Positions 12,363-23,817 of a stretch of DNA of 64,000 nucleotides are shown here, piece after piece; the first letter of the stretch is position 1; each line of letters begins with the position of its first letter. The translations under genes were made by a program, and so were the position numbers. The stretch is from Aldrovandia affinis (Eukaryota > Chordata > Actinopteri > Notacanthiformes > Halosauridae): assembly GCA_029706075.1 (NCBI GenBank), contig JAINUG010000134.1, forward strand, positions 2,050,001 to 2,114,000, written 5' to 3'. The notes under the pieces are model-generated. The model saw only the letters and a list, made by a program, of their open reading frames with translations. It did no database searches and was not told the origin of the DNA.

Positions 12363-13883
12363 GGGCCCTATTTTCGTGCCGGCGCTAAGCGGCGTTATGC
12401 CCTAGTGCAGGCGAATTGCCAGTTTCGTCTGTCGCAAACTGAATATTTCCCATCTCCGCCAAGTTTGGCAATTTCGTGGTGTTCAATGAAGGAATTTGCG
12501 CAACTATGGGTTGGGCAGTGCAATAGGGGGTGTGACAATGAAAACAGTCAGGCGCTATGCAAGTTTGGTGTAAAATAATGAGTTTGCGTTAACGTCCAAC
12601 TAGACCACCTCTTAGCGCAAATGCTGGCGCTCTGTGCAACAATTTGGTGACTTTATTTATGCGCACATACTGTATGAACATAAGGTTATCTGAAATCACA
12701 TGAGGATGTTTTGTGAATATTGTGAATTTCTTCCCACGTTGAGGCAAATCGTCCAATCCATGGGTAACTTGCAAGCCTAATCAATTAAGCTAAAAACTAT
12801 TTCACCACAGCTTGTGGTTATTCAATGCACGGACATGAAAGACTGAAGCCAGCAGGCCATCCATCGCTAACGTTCAGTAAGATACACCTGTTAAATAAAT
12901 ATATGTTTGTATGCACATTGTTTTTCTAAAAGGGTTTTATTCTTTCCCTTTGCACTACAGAAAATGCAATAGGCGATATGCAAAGGCGATACCATGAGCG
13001 ATACCCTGGGTTTGGTAGCTGGTGTTTGCCAGACGGCTATCAGTTCGGCTGTACATGCAGTTTCTTCCACTCTTGTCCAACATGCAAATTAGTTTATTAC
13101 TTTTCCTACACCTGACAGCCAGCAGAGAACTAAACAGGATTTTTATACGCAATGTGGATTCCCTGGGGTCTGCACACATGTGCAGTTGCATGCACCATCT
13201 GATCACGGTATCATTTACGTGAATCAGAAGGAGGTCCACTCCATTAATGTCCAGGTGGTTTGTGATGCACACTCCAGGGTGACACATGTAGGCCTACTGC
13301 ATGACGAACATACATGAAACAGGCCTAGTTGCAGTTGTGAGTTTGTTATTTATTGCTTTCCATTTAACAATTACATTAAGTTAGAAGAAAATAAACATTG
13401 TTAGGAAACAAGTAGGAAAGCCTACAAATAAGGAAAAAAAGAGATGGTAAAATAAAACACTTTCTTTTAACAATGTAGGTTTCAAAATATAAACTCAAAT
13501 CATGAAAACAAATGAATGTGCACCTTGTTTTCCCCCTCTGATTCGCGCGCCAACTTTTCCGCACCTCCTCACTCTCCTCTTTTGAGAAGTGCCGTGCAAA
13601 ACTGTCATGTCAGGAAATTGCCAATTTGCAATAGCTTTAGCGCACTAGTATTTAAAGGGATAGAAAATAGGTGTTCTGATAGTCCATTATGAAACCAAAC
13701 TCCCACCACATCCACATGTATTTTTTTAAAGTTAATCCAACCTCTTTTACAACTGCGCCGGAGGTGCGCTATCATCCTAAATCACGAAATTACAGAGGTT
13801 GCGTTAGACACGCCCTAAAGCGCCACCGCCTTCGCTTTGCGTCTGTGTTACCAACACCGTCCTAATTAACCAAAATAGGGCCC
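12363..13883 (+). mobile_element. PIF/Harbinger DNA transposon, degraded
   Basis: It starts GGGCCCTATTTTCG and ends with CAAAATAGGGCCC, an inverted repeat shared by many fish elements. It is 1,521 bp. The inside carries remnants of a Harbinger-type nuclease (described separately) and fragments of an upstream coding region near 12640-12780. The flanks are TTT and TAT, so a 3-bp target duplication is not exact. It sits inside an older Tc1 element. Confidence 0.8.
13006..13317 (+). pseudogene. Harbinger transposase (HARBI1-like nuclease) fragment
   Basis: The frame from 13006 reads GVCQTAISSAVHAVS..., then after an in-frame TAG at 13090-13092 continues SQQRTKQDFYTQCGFPGV, CTHVQLHAPS and a VHSINVQVVCDAHSRVTHV block. 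It stops at 13315-13317. GFPGV..THV.I.AP and HSINVQVVCDA are hallmark blocks of PIF/Harbinger DDE nucleases, including the domesticated HARBI1. The first catalytic Asp normally lies in the IDCTHV block; here GV runs straight into CTHV, so the Asp is lost. With that, the stop and the missing C-terminal half, the copy cannot encode an active enzyme. Confidence 0.8.
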
Positions 13884-13918
13884 TATATGTCACAACTGTG
13901 AATTTGCCAAGAGCAGTC

Positions 13919-15060
13919 CGGAGACACGGAGTGGAGTTTGTCGGTCTACGGACCGGATTTTATTAATTAATTTTTCTGTCTCTCCCCCCAGACATGGGAG
14001 AGAGACAGTGGGAGTAGCAGGTTAACATATAACAAAGACCAACACAAACACAGACAAAATCTTCACCCTACTCGCCGCGAAGCTTTCGGGTAAAAACAAC
14101 GAACTAAAATAACAAGCTAAAATAATTATAATTTACGGGACACCGCGCCTCCTCCTCCAGAGTTCCCTTGGAACCTCCTCAGGCACACACATATCCAGTG
14201 ACCTTTCAAGTGCTTCCCCAAACCATTCATACTGAGACACTCAAACTTTGCAGTTCGAGTTCTCTTACCCATTCATACAGAGACACTCGCCACTCCCCAC
14301 AGTGAGAGTTTTCTGGCAACCAGCCCCGAGACACCCTCCACTCTTCCAGTGAGAGTTCTCGGGCTGTTGCCCAGAAACACTCTCCACTGCCGCTTTCTTT
14401 CAGTGGAGAGTTTATTGAAAGAGAGCTCTTTCAAGTGAGCTCTCTTTCAATAAAACCGAGGGCGAGAGGTGGACCCTCCGTCCAGGGCACCCACTCGCTC
14501 TCCACAATCACACCGAGGGAGAGCGGCGGACACTCTTAGTGCACCCCCTCTCCCTCTTCCCCACACACACAGGAAGCACTCTACTCAGTCACTTTCGACA
14601 AACGCACACAAAACTCCTCAAACATTCCACATTCCGCATTCTGCATTCCGCATTCCACATTCCACGTGCACGCGCACTCACACACACATCAAGACAAGAC
14701 TGACTGATTCCCCACTCGCCGCACCTACTCTTAAATAGGCGTAGTTTCTGCCCGGCTCAGATGGGACTCATGAGGCAATCACCCAATCACAATCATTCAC
14801 TCACATACTCACACAAACACCCAATCAGCCAATTGACTTCCATATCAATGGACTGATTGACACCAATTCAATAATTAAATAATAATTAAACCAATTATGG
14901 CCTTTGGAGCTCCCTTCCGGGCTACAGTTCACTCTCACACCCTGTGAGAGTGCCCAAACCTGCCCCCGGAAAGTCTCACTGCTCCAAAGGCCTCTACCAC
15001 ATGAAACAACACAGGCAACCATGCCACTCCCACTTGGCCGAGACCGACGTACTTCACATC
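13919..15060 (-). mobile_element. Unclassified LTR-like insertion
   Basis: This block differs in composition from its neighbours (C-rich on +, many CTCTC/GAGAG motifs) and interrupts the Tc1 remnant ending near 13920. On the reverse strand it has a TATA-like CTATTTAAGAG near 14740, then an AATAAA inside a strong hairpin about 300 nt downstream, and a second AATAAA near 13960. That order (promoter, then poly(A) hairpin) resembles an LTR. I could not find clean TG...CA ends or a target duplication, so the boundaries and class are tentative. It also contains a short five-fold CATTCCGCATT-type repeat at 14627-14667. Confidence 0.35.
14234..14454. repeat. Array of stem-loops
   Basis: Five inverted repeats follow each other at roughly 45-nt spacing, all built on CACTC/GAGTG cores. 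They lie near 14234-14264, 14279-14315, 14325-14362, 14369-14411 and 14411-14454. The last has perfect 18-bp arms (TTTATTGAAAGAGAGCTC and its inverse) round an 8-nt loop. The fourth has perfect 11-bp arms ACTCTCCACTG/CAGTGGAGAGT. A further hairpin with 10-bp arms CACTCTCACA/TGTGAGAGTG lies at about 14930-14953. Confidence 0.75.
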
Positions 15061-15467
15061 TATATTCACATAAATACATTAATTATCATTTATGATAAAG
15101 ATACATATTAATTTCAAAAGAACCTTTTTAAATAGGCTCAATGGTGAAATATTATTTGCACTGTATTGTGTGAGCACAATAACTCAGAGTTGGATCTCTG
15201 GAACTTTTTGAGTATTGACACATCAAAAACAACCTTGGGGGTATGCTGAACTCCAGTTCTCATCAATTATTGGTTTGTACTGTGATTGTGAGTTACTACT
15301 GGGAAAATAAGTATAAAAAGTATAAGTATAAAAAAGTATTTTTCTGTTTTTTTTTTTTTTTAGGAACAAACAGCCTTGTGTTTACTTTTTGGCTTCATAA
15401 GCTACAATGTAGTGTTATTTTCCATCAAGATACAAAGTGGGCAAGGGATTCAGATTGTACACAAATA

Positions 15468-16560
15468 CAGTAGACTTTTATTCACACCCTTGATAAAGAT
15501 GAACAAAAGAGATTGTATCAAATAAATTATACCAGTACTGAGATTTATTTTATGCTAACAAATTTCAGAAAATTATATTCTTTAATAATAATGCATTGGC
15601 ACGAACCACAATCAAACGGTTCACAAATTCACAGATTTTTCCCAGAAAAATCAAGAATCACAAATATTCACACCCCTGTTATCAGTACTTTATGGTTCCT
15701 CCCTTGGCCATTATAACAGCAGGTAGTCACCTTCTGTAGTATCATACAAGGTGATGGAACTTCTTGGGGGGGATCCTCAGCCATTCCTCCATGCAGAATT
15801 ATTCTAGTTCCGTCAGATTCTTGGGTTGACGTTTGTGGAATGTTTTTTTGAGTTCAAGCCACAAATGCTCTTAGATTCAGGTCTGTAGACTGAGATGGCC
15901 ACGCCAGGACATTGATCTTGTGCTCTGTCAACCATTTCATGGTTGCTTTGGACCTATGTTTGGGATTGTGGACAAAATGTCTTGGTACATGCTGCAGTTC
16001 ATGGTTCCATCTATTTTAATCAGGGCCCTAGGGCCTGTGGATGCAAAACAACCTCAAAGCATAAAAAATCCACCACCATGTTTCACCGTAGGCATGAGGT
16101 ACATTTCAACATTACTTGCATTCTTTGGATGCCAAACATAATGCTGATGTCCAAAAAGCTGACCATAGGACACAGTTCGATGTAGTTTGGTGAATTCAAG
16201 AGCCCTTTTTCAGTGAATTGTCTTCAAAAGAGGCTTCTTTCTTGCAAGCCATAAGTCATGTAGGGGTTGTAAAATGGTAGCTTTAGACACTTTGTAACCC
16301 AAAGATACCAGGTTGTTTTGGAAATCTTGAACTGTGCCCCTTGGACTTATTTTTGCCTCTCAAACCATCCGTCAGGGGTAGCATAAACTTGCGTCCTCTA
16401 CCTGGCAGGTTAGCCACTGTTCCAGTGGCCTTAAACATCCTAATAATTGACACAACAGTGAAGAAAGAGACTAGCATTTGCATTTCATTCTGAGTCATGG
16501 ACAAATGTTTATTGAATCCAGTAATAAGACTGACACACTGGAAAATAAGTAGCATGCAGT
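15468..16560 (-). mobile_element. Tc1-like transposon remnant
   Basis: TA then CAGTAGACTTTTATTCACAC at the left. On the reverse strand, 16555-16283 reads KHLSMTQNEMQMLVSF, then SIIRMFKATGTVANLPGRGR, the paired-type DNA-binding region of a Tc1 transposase. The DDE part follows towards 15700, with many stops and frameshifts. The 5' terminal repeat expected near 16.6 kb is absent, so the element is truncated. Confidence 0.8.
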
Positions 16561-19033
16561 TGTTTTAGTCAAAATATACTTAAGTGTAGTACACACGTAT
16601 ACTACCATTTATACTCAAACAACAGGTCAACTAAATATAATATCATGTCCTGAAGAGTGTCCTTCAGAAGTCTTTAAACCACAACTGCACTATCTTTATT
16701 TTGTGGTGTTATTTTTTCTATATGCATATATTTCATTATAAATCTCCTTGACTATGAAACACAATGGCGTGGAATTGAAAGGGGAGCCCAGAGATTGTGT
16801 TACAGAAGGAAATGGCCAGAAGACTGTAAGGATGCGTTGGTGGCCCTATATCCAGGTCCCCAGTAGATATTTTACACAAGGTTCCTCCCACGGTGGCTGT
16901 ACAATGCTGTCTGCTCTCAGCTACATATCGACGTTCATGTGACGCGTAGAAATCTCCACATTGCCTCTATTGCTGCTACAGGGCTGCAGCTGTACACCTC
17001 TCTAATATGGCTCATTGTTTTTCACAAGCTGATTGCACCTATCAAAAATGTCCCTTATGCCACACCTATACTGTGCTCTAGTCTGACAAGTTACTGGAAA
17101 GTAATTTAATCAGGCACCAAAATGGAGGCATTAGCAATGCCTGTTTAAGCCTAAATGCTTATGTCATCTTGATAGGTTTTTCTTGCATCAGACACCATGA
17201 CTGCCCCCAGACACCAAAGCTGCACCCAGACCCCACAACTGCCCCCAGACATCAATACTGACCCCATGAACAACTCCTCACAGCCTTTCCTTTTGGCGAC
17301 CACCGCCCCATCATAAACCAGGAAGAGCTTCTGTGTTTACACATCTTTGCTTTATATTTAAATACAATTATTCCTGTTTGTTTGTTTCTCTGACATTTTC
17401 TCATTTTCATTCAACAAAAGTAGAGGTTTTTTTTCTTTCTTTCTTGCTCTTCATTTACATAAGAATAAGGTTGTTGCTGTTGTGGGCCGGGTGTTTTATT
17501 TTAGAACCGTACACTCCCTGCACACACTGAAGGCTCCTTATAATGCCCAATATGAGTGGGTTGGAATTCTAAGCACACATCTACACTTGCTGTTCACTTT
17601 TTTTTCAGATGTTGAAATCTACTTCCTATAAAATAAATAGCTAAATAAATAAATAAAGAATTTGGCAAACACTCAACTTCTCTACTGCTGGGGACTGTGG
17701 ATTATCTGTGTAAAAAAAATCCATCCCTTAATGAATCCCTTTTTACCATTCATTACTATTGTTCGTCTAATGGAATTTTTAATTAACATCACTCAGATTT
17801 CGACATTAAATTAATAAGGGGACGTGTGACTTTTCATTTTTATTGGTTTCCCACTTTTAAAACATGAAAAGCTATGAAACCTTAGTTTAAACTTTAAACC
17901 TTAAGACCACCAATGTAATTAATACCAAGTAATACCAAACTTAAATATAAACTTAAATATATCAACTTCATAAAACTTTAAATTATAATACAATACTATA
18001 ATTGACTAATTGTAAAGCAACATGCTTAGTAGTACATTGTGACAACTTCTGTCTGTAACAAGCTAGAGTCAAACCAGCTGTTTGTTGGAATGTTTACTCA
18101 TTCAATTTACATAGCATCAACAACTCATACCAAAAAATACAGAATATATGTGCAGTGCCGGAGGGAAAGCAAGGCTGTCGAAATTACATGCACAGGTGGA
18201 AAAAAAAGACACACACATCAAATCTGACCCTCTCCGGCAATTATAACCCTCCCACCCCATTTGCAAAAAATAGCCCAGTAGGCTACATCTCAAATTGCAT
18301 GCCTACTTTCAGTATGTACTTCAAAATGGTATGCACATTCATTCACAGTATGGAACCAGGTGGTATGCTTAAAAGGCGGTCTACAAAAATCACCAAAAAA
18401 AACACCAGCCTGTTTTCATAAGCCGCATGCCCAAGACCCTGTTTCAGCCACAGGCTTCACTGCCACTCTGCAGCCAGACACATTCCTAGGCTTTTAAACT
18501 ATGGCCTTGTTACTTTTCAGTAACAAGGAACGTAGTGTGGCCTACTGCTCTTAGATCATATTTAACGCTCTAATGTCACCTATAAAAGCAACATCAGAAA
18601 AACACACAAACACAAAAAAAACACAAAAACACCGACCTTTATTGTTAAACCATTACAATTCTGTTTTTTATTAATATTTGCATAATATTCTGCAAATATA
18701 AAGTATAGAAACAAATATGTGTGTGCTACATGTTTGTGGTAAATTGCATGTGTGTGGTAAATGTACCACAAAAGAATGCAAGCATTTCATTTGCGGGAAT
18801 TGCGATAATCAGGCCACTTTGATAAAAACGCATTGAGCCTACAGTGAGTTAGATTCTTATTCACTGTTTTCACTTTATTTCACTTTATTCCTGGTCCTGG
18901 CAGCTTATTATATTCTATTCACAGTGCTTTAAGTAATGTTTTGCTGTGTGATATGCATTTTGCATCGTTATGATTCTTAATTTGTATTTGTAGTTTTTTG
19001 TATGTGACGTGTAGGACCGTAGGTAATCTTAGT

Positions 19034-19149
19034 ACCGCCCCATAGTTTCTGCTTTTAGTAATGAGATTCACATGTAGAATGTAGTTTTGGCACCGCCCCA
19101 TACTCTCTGCTTTTACTAATGAGATTCATGTGTGAAACGTAGTTAGCAC
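19034..19149. repeat. Two-copy tandem repeat, 58-bp unit
   Basis: 19034-19091 and 19092-19149 both start ACCGCCCCATA and contain CTGCTTTTA.TAATGAGATT. They differ at about a dozen positions. A weaker third copy may precede them from about 18998. Confidence 0.8.
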
Positions 19150-19469
19150 AAACTACTGTTTGTTAGTGTTTGGTGCCGGCGGTGTGAGACGAGGCGGATT
19201 GAATGTGGCTGTTAAAATTCCTAGTGCTGCACGTTGCTGGTTGCCCTACAGTTCAGCCAACTGCAATGTAGGAGCGGTTTGGTGGCGTGAAGCTAGCCTG
19301 GTATGCGCTACACTACCAAGTAGAAGTTTCACTACTGCGGCCGCCTAGCAGGAGGGATTCCTTTGTGCCAGCATAAGTGGGAGGTTAATTTTGGAGCAGC
19401 AAACCTGCTCACACTGGCCTTCACGGCAGTCTATGGGGGCAGTCCTGATTTCTATATCAGGAGTGTGTT

Positions 19470-20471
19470 GTGTAACCACAGTTTTTCCCAGTTTCTCTGG
19501 TTTTACTATTTATAGGTATGTGTTTGAGTAACAATGAACATTTTTGTTTTATTCTATAAACTACTGACAACATTTCTCCCAAATTCCAAATAAAAATATT
19601 GTTATTTAGAGCATTTATTTGCAGAAAATGACAACTGGTCAAAATAACTAAAAAGATGCAGTGTTTTCAGACCTTTAATAATGCAAAGCAAACAAGTTCA
19701 TATTCATTTTAAAACAACACAATACTAATGTTTTAACTTAGGAAGAGTTCAGAAATCAATATTTGGTGGAATAACCCTGATTTGCAGCTTTCATGCGTCT
19801 TGGAATGCTCTCCTCCAGTCTTTCACATTGCTGTTAGATGACTTTATGCCACTCCTGGCGCAAAAATTAAAACAGCTTAGCTTTGTTTGATGGCTTGTGA
19901 CCATCCATCTTCCTCTTGATCACATTCCAGAGGTTTTCAAAGGGGTTCAGGTCTGGAGATTGGGCTGGCCATGACAGGGTCTTGATCTGGTGGTCCTCCA
20001 TCCACACCTTGTTTGTGTGGCATGGGGCATTGTCCTGCTGGAAAAAAACAATCCTCAGAGTTGGGGAACATTGTCAGAGCAGAAGGAAGCAAGTCTTCTT
20101 CCAGGATAACCTTGTACGTGCCTTGATTCATGTGTCCTTCACAAAGACAAATCTGCCCAATTCCAGCCTTGGTTAAGCACCCCCAGATCATCACCGATCC
20201 TCCTCCAAATTTCACAGTGGATGCGAGACACTGTGGCTTGTAGGCCTCTCCAGGTCTCCATCTAACCATTAGATGACCGGGTGTTGGGCAAAGCTAACAC
20301 TTTTCCTTGTTAAATAAGATTTGGTTCAGGTGATCACCAAATCAGTACTTTAGTTGAATGAGGTGTGCTTGTGTTAGAATAAAACGACAATGGAATGGAA
20401 TGGCTGCCATACATGTAGAGATGCTGATTTAAGCAAAATTTTGAGTGGTCTCTTAATTTTTTTCAGAGCTG
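19470..20471 (-). mobile_element. Tc1-like transposon, internally deleted
   Basis: The right end reads ...TTTTTTTCAGAGCTG followed by TA, a well-known fish Tc1 end (inverse CAGCTCTGAAAAAAATTAAG). On the reverse strand 20269-19937 reads MVRWRPGEAYKPQCL, TVKFGGGSVMIWGC and LPSALTMFPNSED. A frame change and CPMPHKQGVDGG follow, where the second catalytic Asp block should be. About the first 150 residues of the transposase are deleted between 20280 and 20430, and the left terminal repeat is not recognisable. Confidence 0.85.
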
Positions 20472-20478
20472 TATATAT

Positions 20479-20980
20479 TGTGGCATCCCAAGGGGCTGGC
20501 CCTTTAATGCATTGGAACCACTGGAGCTGGAAGAGACTACATTCCCAGCAGCTTGCAGTCCCATACCTGAAACAAGTCCAGTGTTTGGGACTATTGAAAA
20601 CTGAAAGCCATTTAGCCATTTTTAAAGGATTCTTGTGTGTCACACTGGTTGGTGGTTGTGGAGAGTGCTGTGGAGAGTGTTGTGGGATTGCTGAGGGATT
20701 GCTGATCGTGTTTTGAAATTGGATGGTTTTGAGGACCCTGCTTGTGTACTGACTTTTGGACTGGATTGAGGAGCTGGATTGGACTTGGACTACGGATCAC
20801 GCATAAGGACAAAGATAAGGATTGTGGACTTTATGTGTTTTAATTCCCCCGAAGACCCCACCATTTTTGTGTTTGTCAACAAATTATTGTTTTGTTTATA
20901 TGACTGCCTCCTCTGGGTTATTTAACTGGCTAAGCCCTGCAAAGGTCTGTGAGTGTCGCCCAACCCCAAGGGACACCACA
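20479..20980 (+). mobile_element. Solo LTR of a retrotransposon
   Basis: A 502-bp block begins TGTGGCATCCCAAGGGG and ends CCCCAAGGGACACCACA, so TGTGG...CCACA terminal inverted bases are present as in LTRs. It is flanked by ATAT on both sides, a likely 4-bp target duplication, though in AT-rich context. There is no internal gag or pol sequence. It lies 7 bp from the end of the Tc1 element. The strand is nominal. Confidence 0.6.
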
Positions 20981-21483
20981 ATATGTTCAGTTTATAAGTT
21001 CCCATTAATGTTCTAGCGACATAGAAAGCAATGCTAACATATAAGACGTGAGTATCACAGGCTAATCATATGAAATGCCTGAAACATAACATGTCAACTC
21101 ATCACCGGCGTTTTGTACTGTTGTTCAGTTCCAGGGAAACAAAGCTACAACAAAAAACTGTTAACGTTACAGAATAAAGGAAAGTTTAATACTTTCCAGA
21201 GGAAAGGCGCAGGTTTGCCAGCCATATCTCCCGGCATAAACAAAAAAAAGTTTTGTACACTTTTCCCCTTTATGAAGAATAACTTTTGGTACTCGATAAA
21301 AAAAAAAATCTGTTTTTTCCTCTGTTAGATCGATTTTAACAACCATAAACAATGCAAGCATACAACACTTTTGTGTGTGACTATGCCTCGACTCTACTAC
21401 TTATGTGTTTACTTGACCACTATATGGAGTTCGCACCACTGCAGCGAAGAGACGTGACATCATCTGTAAACTACCTATAAATA

Positions 21484-21560
21484 ATGACAAGAACAGGCCA
21501 TTCGGCCCGTCTAGACTTGTCATTTACCTTCAGAGATCCCTTTTTTAATATCTCTGGCTG
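21484..21560 (+). mobile_element. Interspersed repeat fragment (AGGCCATTCGGCCCGTCTAG type)
   Basis: Contains GAACAGGCCATTCGGCCCGT, CTAGACTTGTCATTT and the following CTTCAGAGATCCC. The same phrase in diverged form occurs at 33541-33628. It is a frequent SINE-like motif in fish genomes; the family name is not certain. Confidence 0.55.
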
Positions 21561-22620
21561 TTATGGCAAGCCTGAAGATGGGCCTAAACTCCTGGACTCA
21601 AACAGGGGAATTACGTCTTTGCAATTCAACATTGCGCATTGAATTCGATAGAACAGATTGAAGCAGGAATCCTTGTGAGCAGTTTGGCTTTGTTGCTGTC
21701 TGGCCTCAGTTTGAGACAATGGCAATGAGCATTGGACACACATTCTGCCCTTTTTTGGAGCAGTTTTTCTGCAGTTCTGTAGATCACTCCTGATCTCGCC
21801 ATGCGGCGGTGTCCCCAACATGCCGGCACCTTCCCTGCTCTGCGTGGCCAATCACCTGCAGATCGAAAATTACAGGCGTTCCCCTCCAGTCATGCGAGGT
21901 GCGGTAACATACCTGTGGATCTGTTGAGTGGGGTTTGCGCTAAACAATAATTGGTCTCTGGTGGACATTCAGGTCTTTGCTTCCTTCAGATGAAGGTTGT
22001 CGTATTCTGGTAACAAGCGCATGATCTTGGTTTTTTCCTTGATGGCACTAAAAATACATTTTTTGACTGCGGTCTCTGAGGTATTGCACATCAAACTCAT
22101 TATAAGACGGAAAACAAACTGTGACCCAATTAAAACAAGGGAAAAGTTCAATGTTGCGGGAGGTAAAGGAGCCGTACACAAAAATTATCTTGTTATTTTA
22201 TTGCACTTTCTTTAGAATAAGATTAGACACTGAGTATCAATACATAATTAGAACAGAGACATAGATACTGTATGTAGTGTTGCCAAAAATGTGCTTCCTT
22301 CTTTGCAATTGAGGATTTAGAGCAAAGAAATTACACTCATCCCTTGATTCAAGCAATGTTTGGCTTCATGTTAAAATCAAAGCAAGTGCTTTTAGTGCAA
22401 AACCAATTTCTTTATTAATTCAGGAATTTGTTTTTTATGAAGTCAGATTATTCAACTCCTCGCACTGTGTTTGTGAATATAAGTGAGTGACAATTACATG
22501 TTGCTGGTCAGCGTTAAAGTATAAAGCATAAATATTGATTTAATCCAGGAGTTGATGTCCATACAAACAATTTCACTTAGCATATCCCATGGTAACTGGA
22601 AGAACAAGACATATTGAGCA

Positions 22621-22800
22621 GCAGTGTAGTATTATGGTTAGGGAATTGAGCTTAGGGAATGCCAAAAATTGCAGGTTCAATTCCAAGTTGGAGCACTGCT
22701 GTTGTACTATTGAGCAAGGTACTTAAATTGAATTGCTTTCGTTAATATCCAGCTGTAAAAATGGATTGTATTGTAAAGCGATGTCAACTGTGTGCAGTCA
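22621..22800 (+). mobile_element. tRNA-derived SINE
   Basis: GCAGTGTAGTATTATGGTTAG (A-box region) is followed by GCAGGTTCAATTCC (B box), then GCACTGCTGTTGTACTATTG, AGCAAGGTACTTAA and CAGCTGTAAAAATGGAT. The internal RNA polymerase III promoter layout and the shared body with the copies at 40050 and 43347 define the family. The 3' tail is weak. Confidence 0.75.
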
Positions 22801-23522
22801 CATTTGGCAAGATTCAGAATAGATCAGGAGGAGCCGGTCAAACCTGACAATGCTGTCAGACTGAATCACACTGTTTATTTCCAGTGAAAATCTATATAAC
22901 TGCAGGCACAGTTGAGATACAATACAGTACTTGTTTTGATCTCGCATACACTTTCACGCTAGTCCAATAACCTGATGCAGAAAGCTAAGGTGCCAGTGAA
23001 ATTAAAAGTGTAATTATGTCCAAAACAACTATGTGTATGTGGACTGTGTTTTCCAAGTGTATGGTACACAGAAATACAAAGAGGGAAATGTGCATTTTTA
23101 CCGTAGTTATCCGATGACCAATTTTCCAGATGCAGCAAGGGCAAGATGCACATCAGACCTGAATGACATTGCTTTGATATTGTATGCCCGAGGTGACAAA
23201 CAGCAGAATGTGATTTTCATGATGCATGATCTAGAGATGTGTGAAAACGGAGCTGTGTGGGACGGTGTCGTTCAGGTAGATGGGTGTTGGTAGGTGGTCT
23301 GTGTGTGAGGCCTCGCTGTTAAGCATTAGGGGGGAAGGGGGTCAGCCGATTTTCTGATACTCGCAGAGGAGTTGTTCTGTGCAAACTCACTGACCAAAAA
23401 AGGTGACACTCTCCAAAACATTAACACATTGCAAACCGTGACCGAATACCGAACACCCCCCCCTTAATCTTTAGCGGAATCCACGTTTGGCTCTGACACA
23501 CTGTTCCTCTCTCGCCTTGTAG

Positions 23523-23817
23523 CTCCACACAGACCTGGACAAGGGCGACAGTGTGGTGAAGTACACTCTCTCGGGCGATGGGGCCGGCTCCATTTTCACC
23601 ATCGACCAGACCACGGGGGACATCCACGCCCTGAGGAGCCTGGACAGGGAGGAGCAGCCTTACTACACGCTACGCGCCCAGGCCGTCGACATGGAGACCG
23701 GCCTGCCACTGGAGCCAGAATCAGAGTTTGTGATCAAGGTTCAGGATATCAATGATAACGAGCCCAAGTTCCTGGAGGGCCCGTACACAGCCAGCGTGCC
23801 GGAGATGTCACCGGTTG
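23523..23817 (+). CDS. cdh12: Type II cadherin exon: most of EC1 and start of EC2 (cadherin-12)
   Basis: Internal coding exon of a classical type II cadherin, a calcium-dependent homophilic adhesion receptor at the cell surface. It is read in phase 0 and leaves one base for the next exon. The acceptor is ...CTTGTAG and the donor is GTAAGT. The 295-nt length is the one I recall as usual for this exon in type II cadherins. The 98 codons begin LHTDLDKGD and carry [15 protein letters not shown], the calcium-binding LDRE at residues 40-43, EPESEF, and the EC1-EC2 linker DINDNEP at residues 75-81. They end in VPEMSPVG, the start of EC2. The Trp2/Trp4 adhesion strand of EC1 is normally on the preceding exon, which is not in the window. 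By recall, the choice of residues (for example RSLDREE and the AVDMET stretch) fits cadherin-12 better than cadherins 6, 7, 8, 11, 18, 20 or 22. Family assignment is very secure; the paralogue is less so, and teleost a/b copies cannot be separated here. Confidence 0.93.

Larger units (their letters stand above)
1..23522 (+). other. Intron upstream of the first visible cadherin exon (left end outside window)
   Basis: By the usual type II cadherin layout, the exon before 23523 encodes the signal peptide, prodomain and the WVWNQ-type start of EC1. I found no such exon in any frame here, so all of 1-23522 appears to be intron. Stretches where I see nothing beyond AT-rich unique-looking sequence are roughly 1-1320, 1360-2000, 2240-5940, 6100-6790, 7320-7860, 9190-9530, 11580-11890, 15060-15460, 16560-19030, 19150-19470, 20990-21480, 21560-22620 and 22800-23520. 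4630-4700 and 4770-4860 resemble each other weakly, like an old duplication. The remaining parts hold the transposons and simple repeats listed separately. Confidence 0.75.

Noticed and set aside
19160-19348. Short GC-rich + strand ORF after the 58-bp tandem repeat
   Set aside because: No start context, homologous motif or splice signals; the GC content is explained by local composition.
23033-23293. 86-codon + strand ORF 230 bp before the first cadherin exon, considered as an upstream exon
   Set aside because: Its sequence (for example FPDAARARCTSDLNDIALIL) has no cadherin prodomain or EC1 features, and the expected WVWNQ motif is missing. No suitable donor in the right phase was seen.
1-23522. 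Search for the signal-peptide/prodomain exon of the cadherin
   Set aside because: No furin-type cleavage motif followed by WVWNQ-like sequence was found in any frame, so I place that exon upstream of the window.
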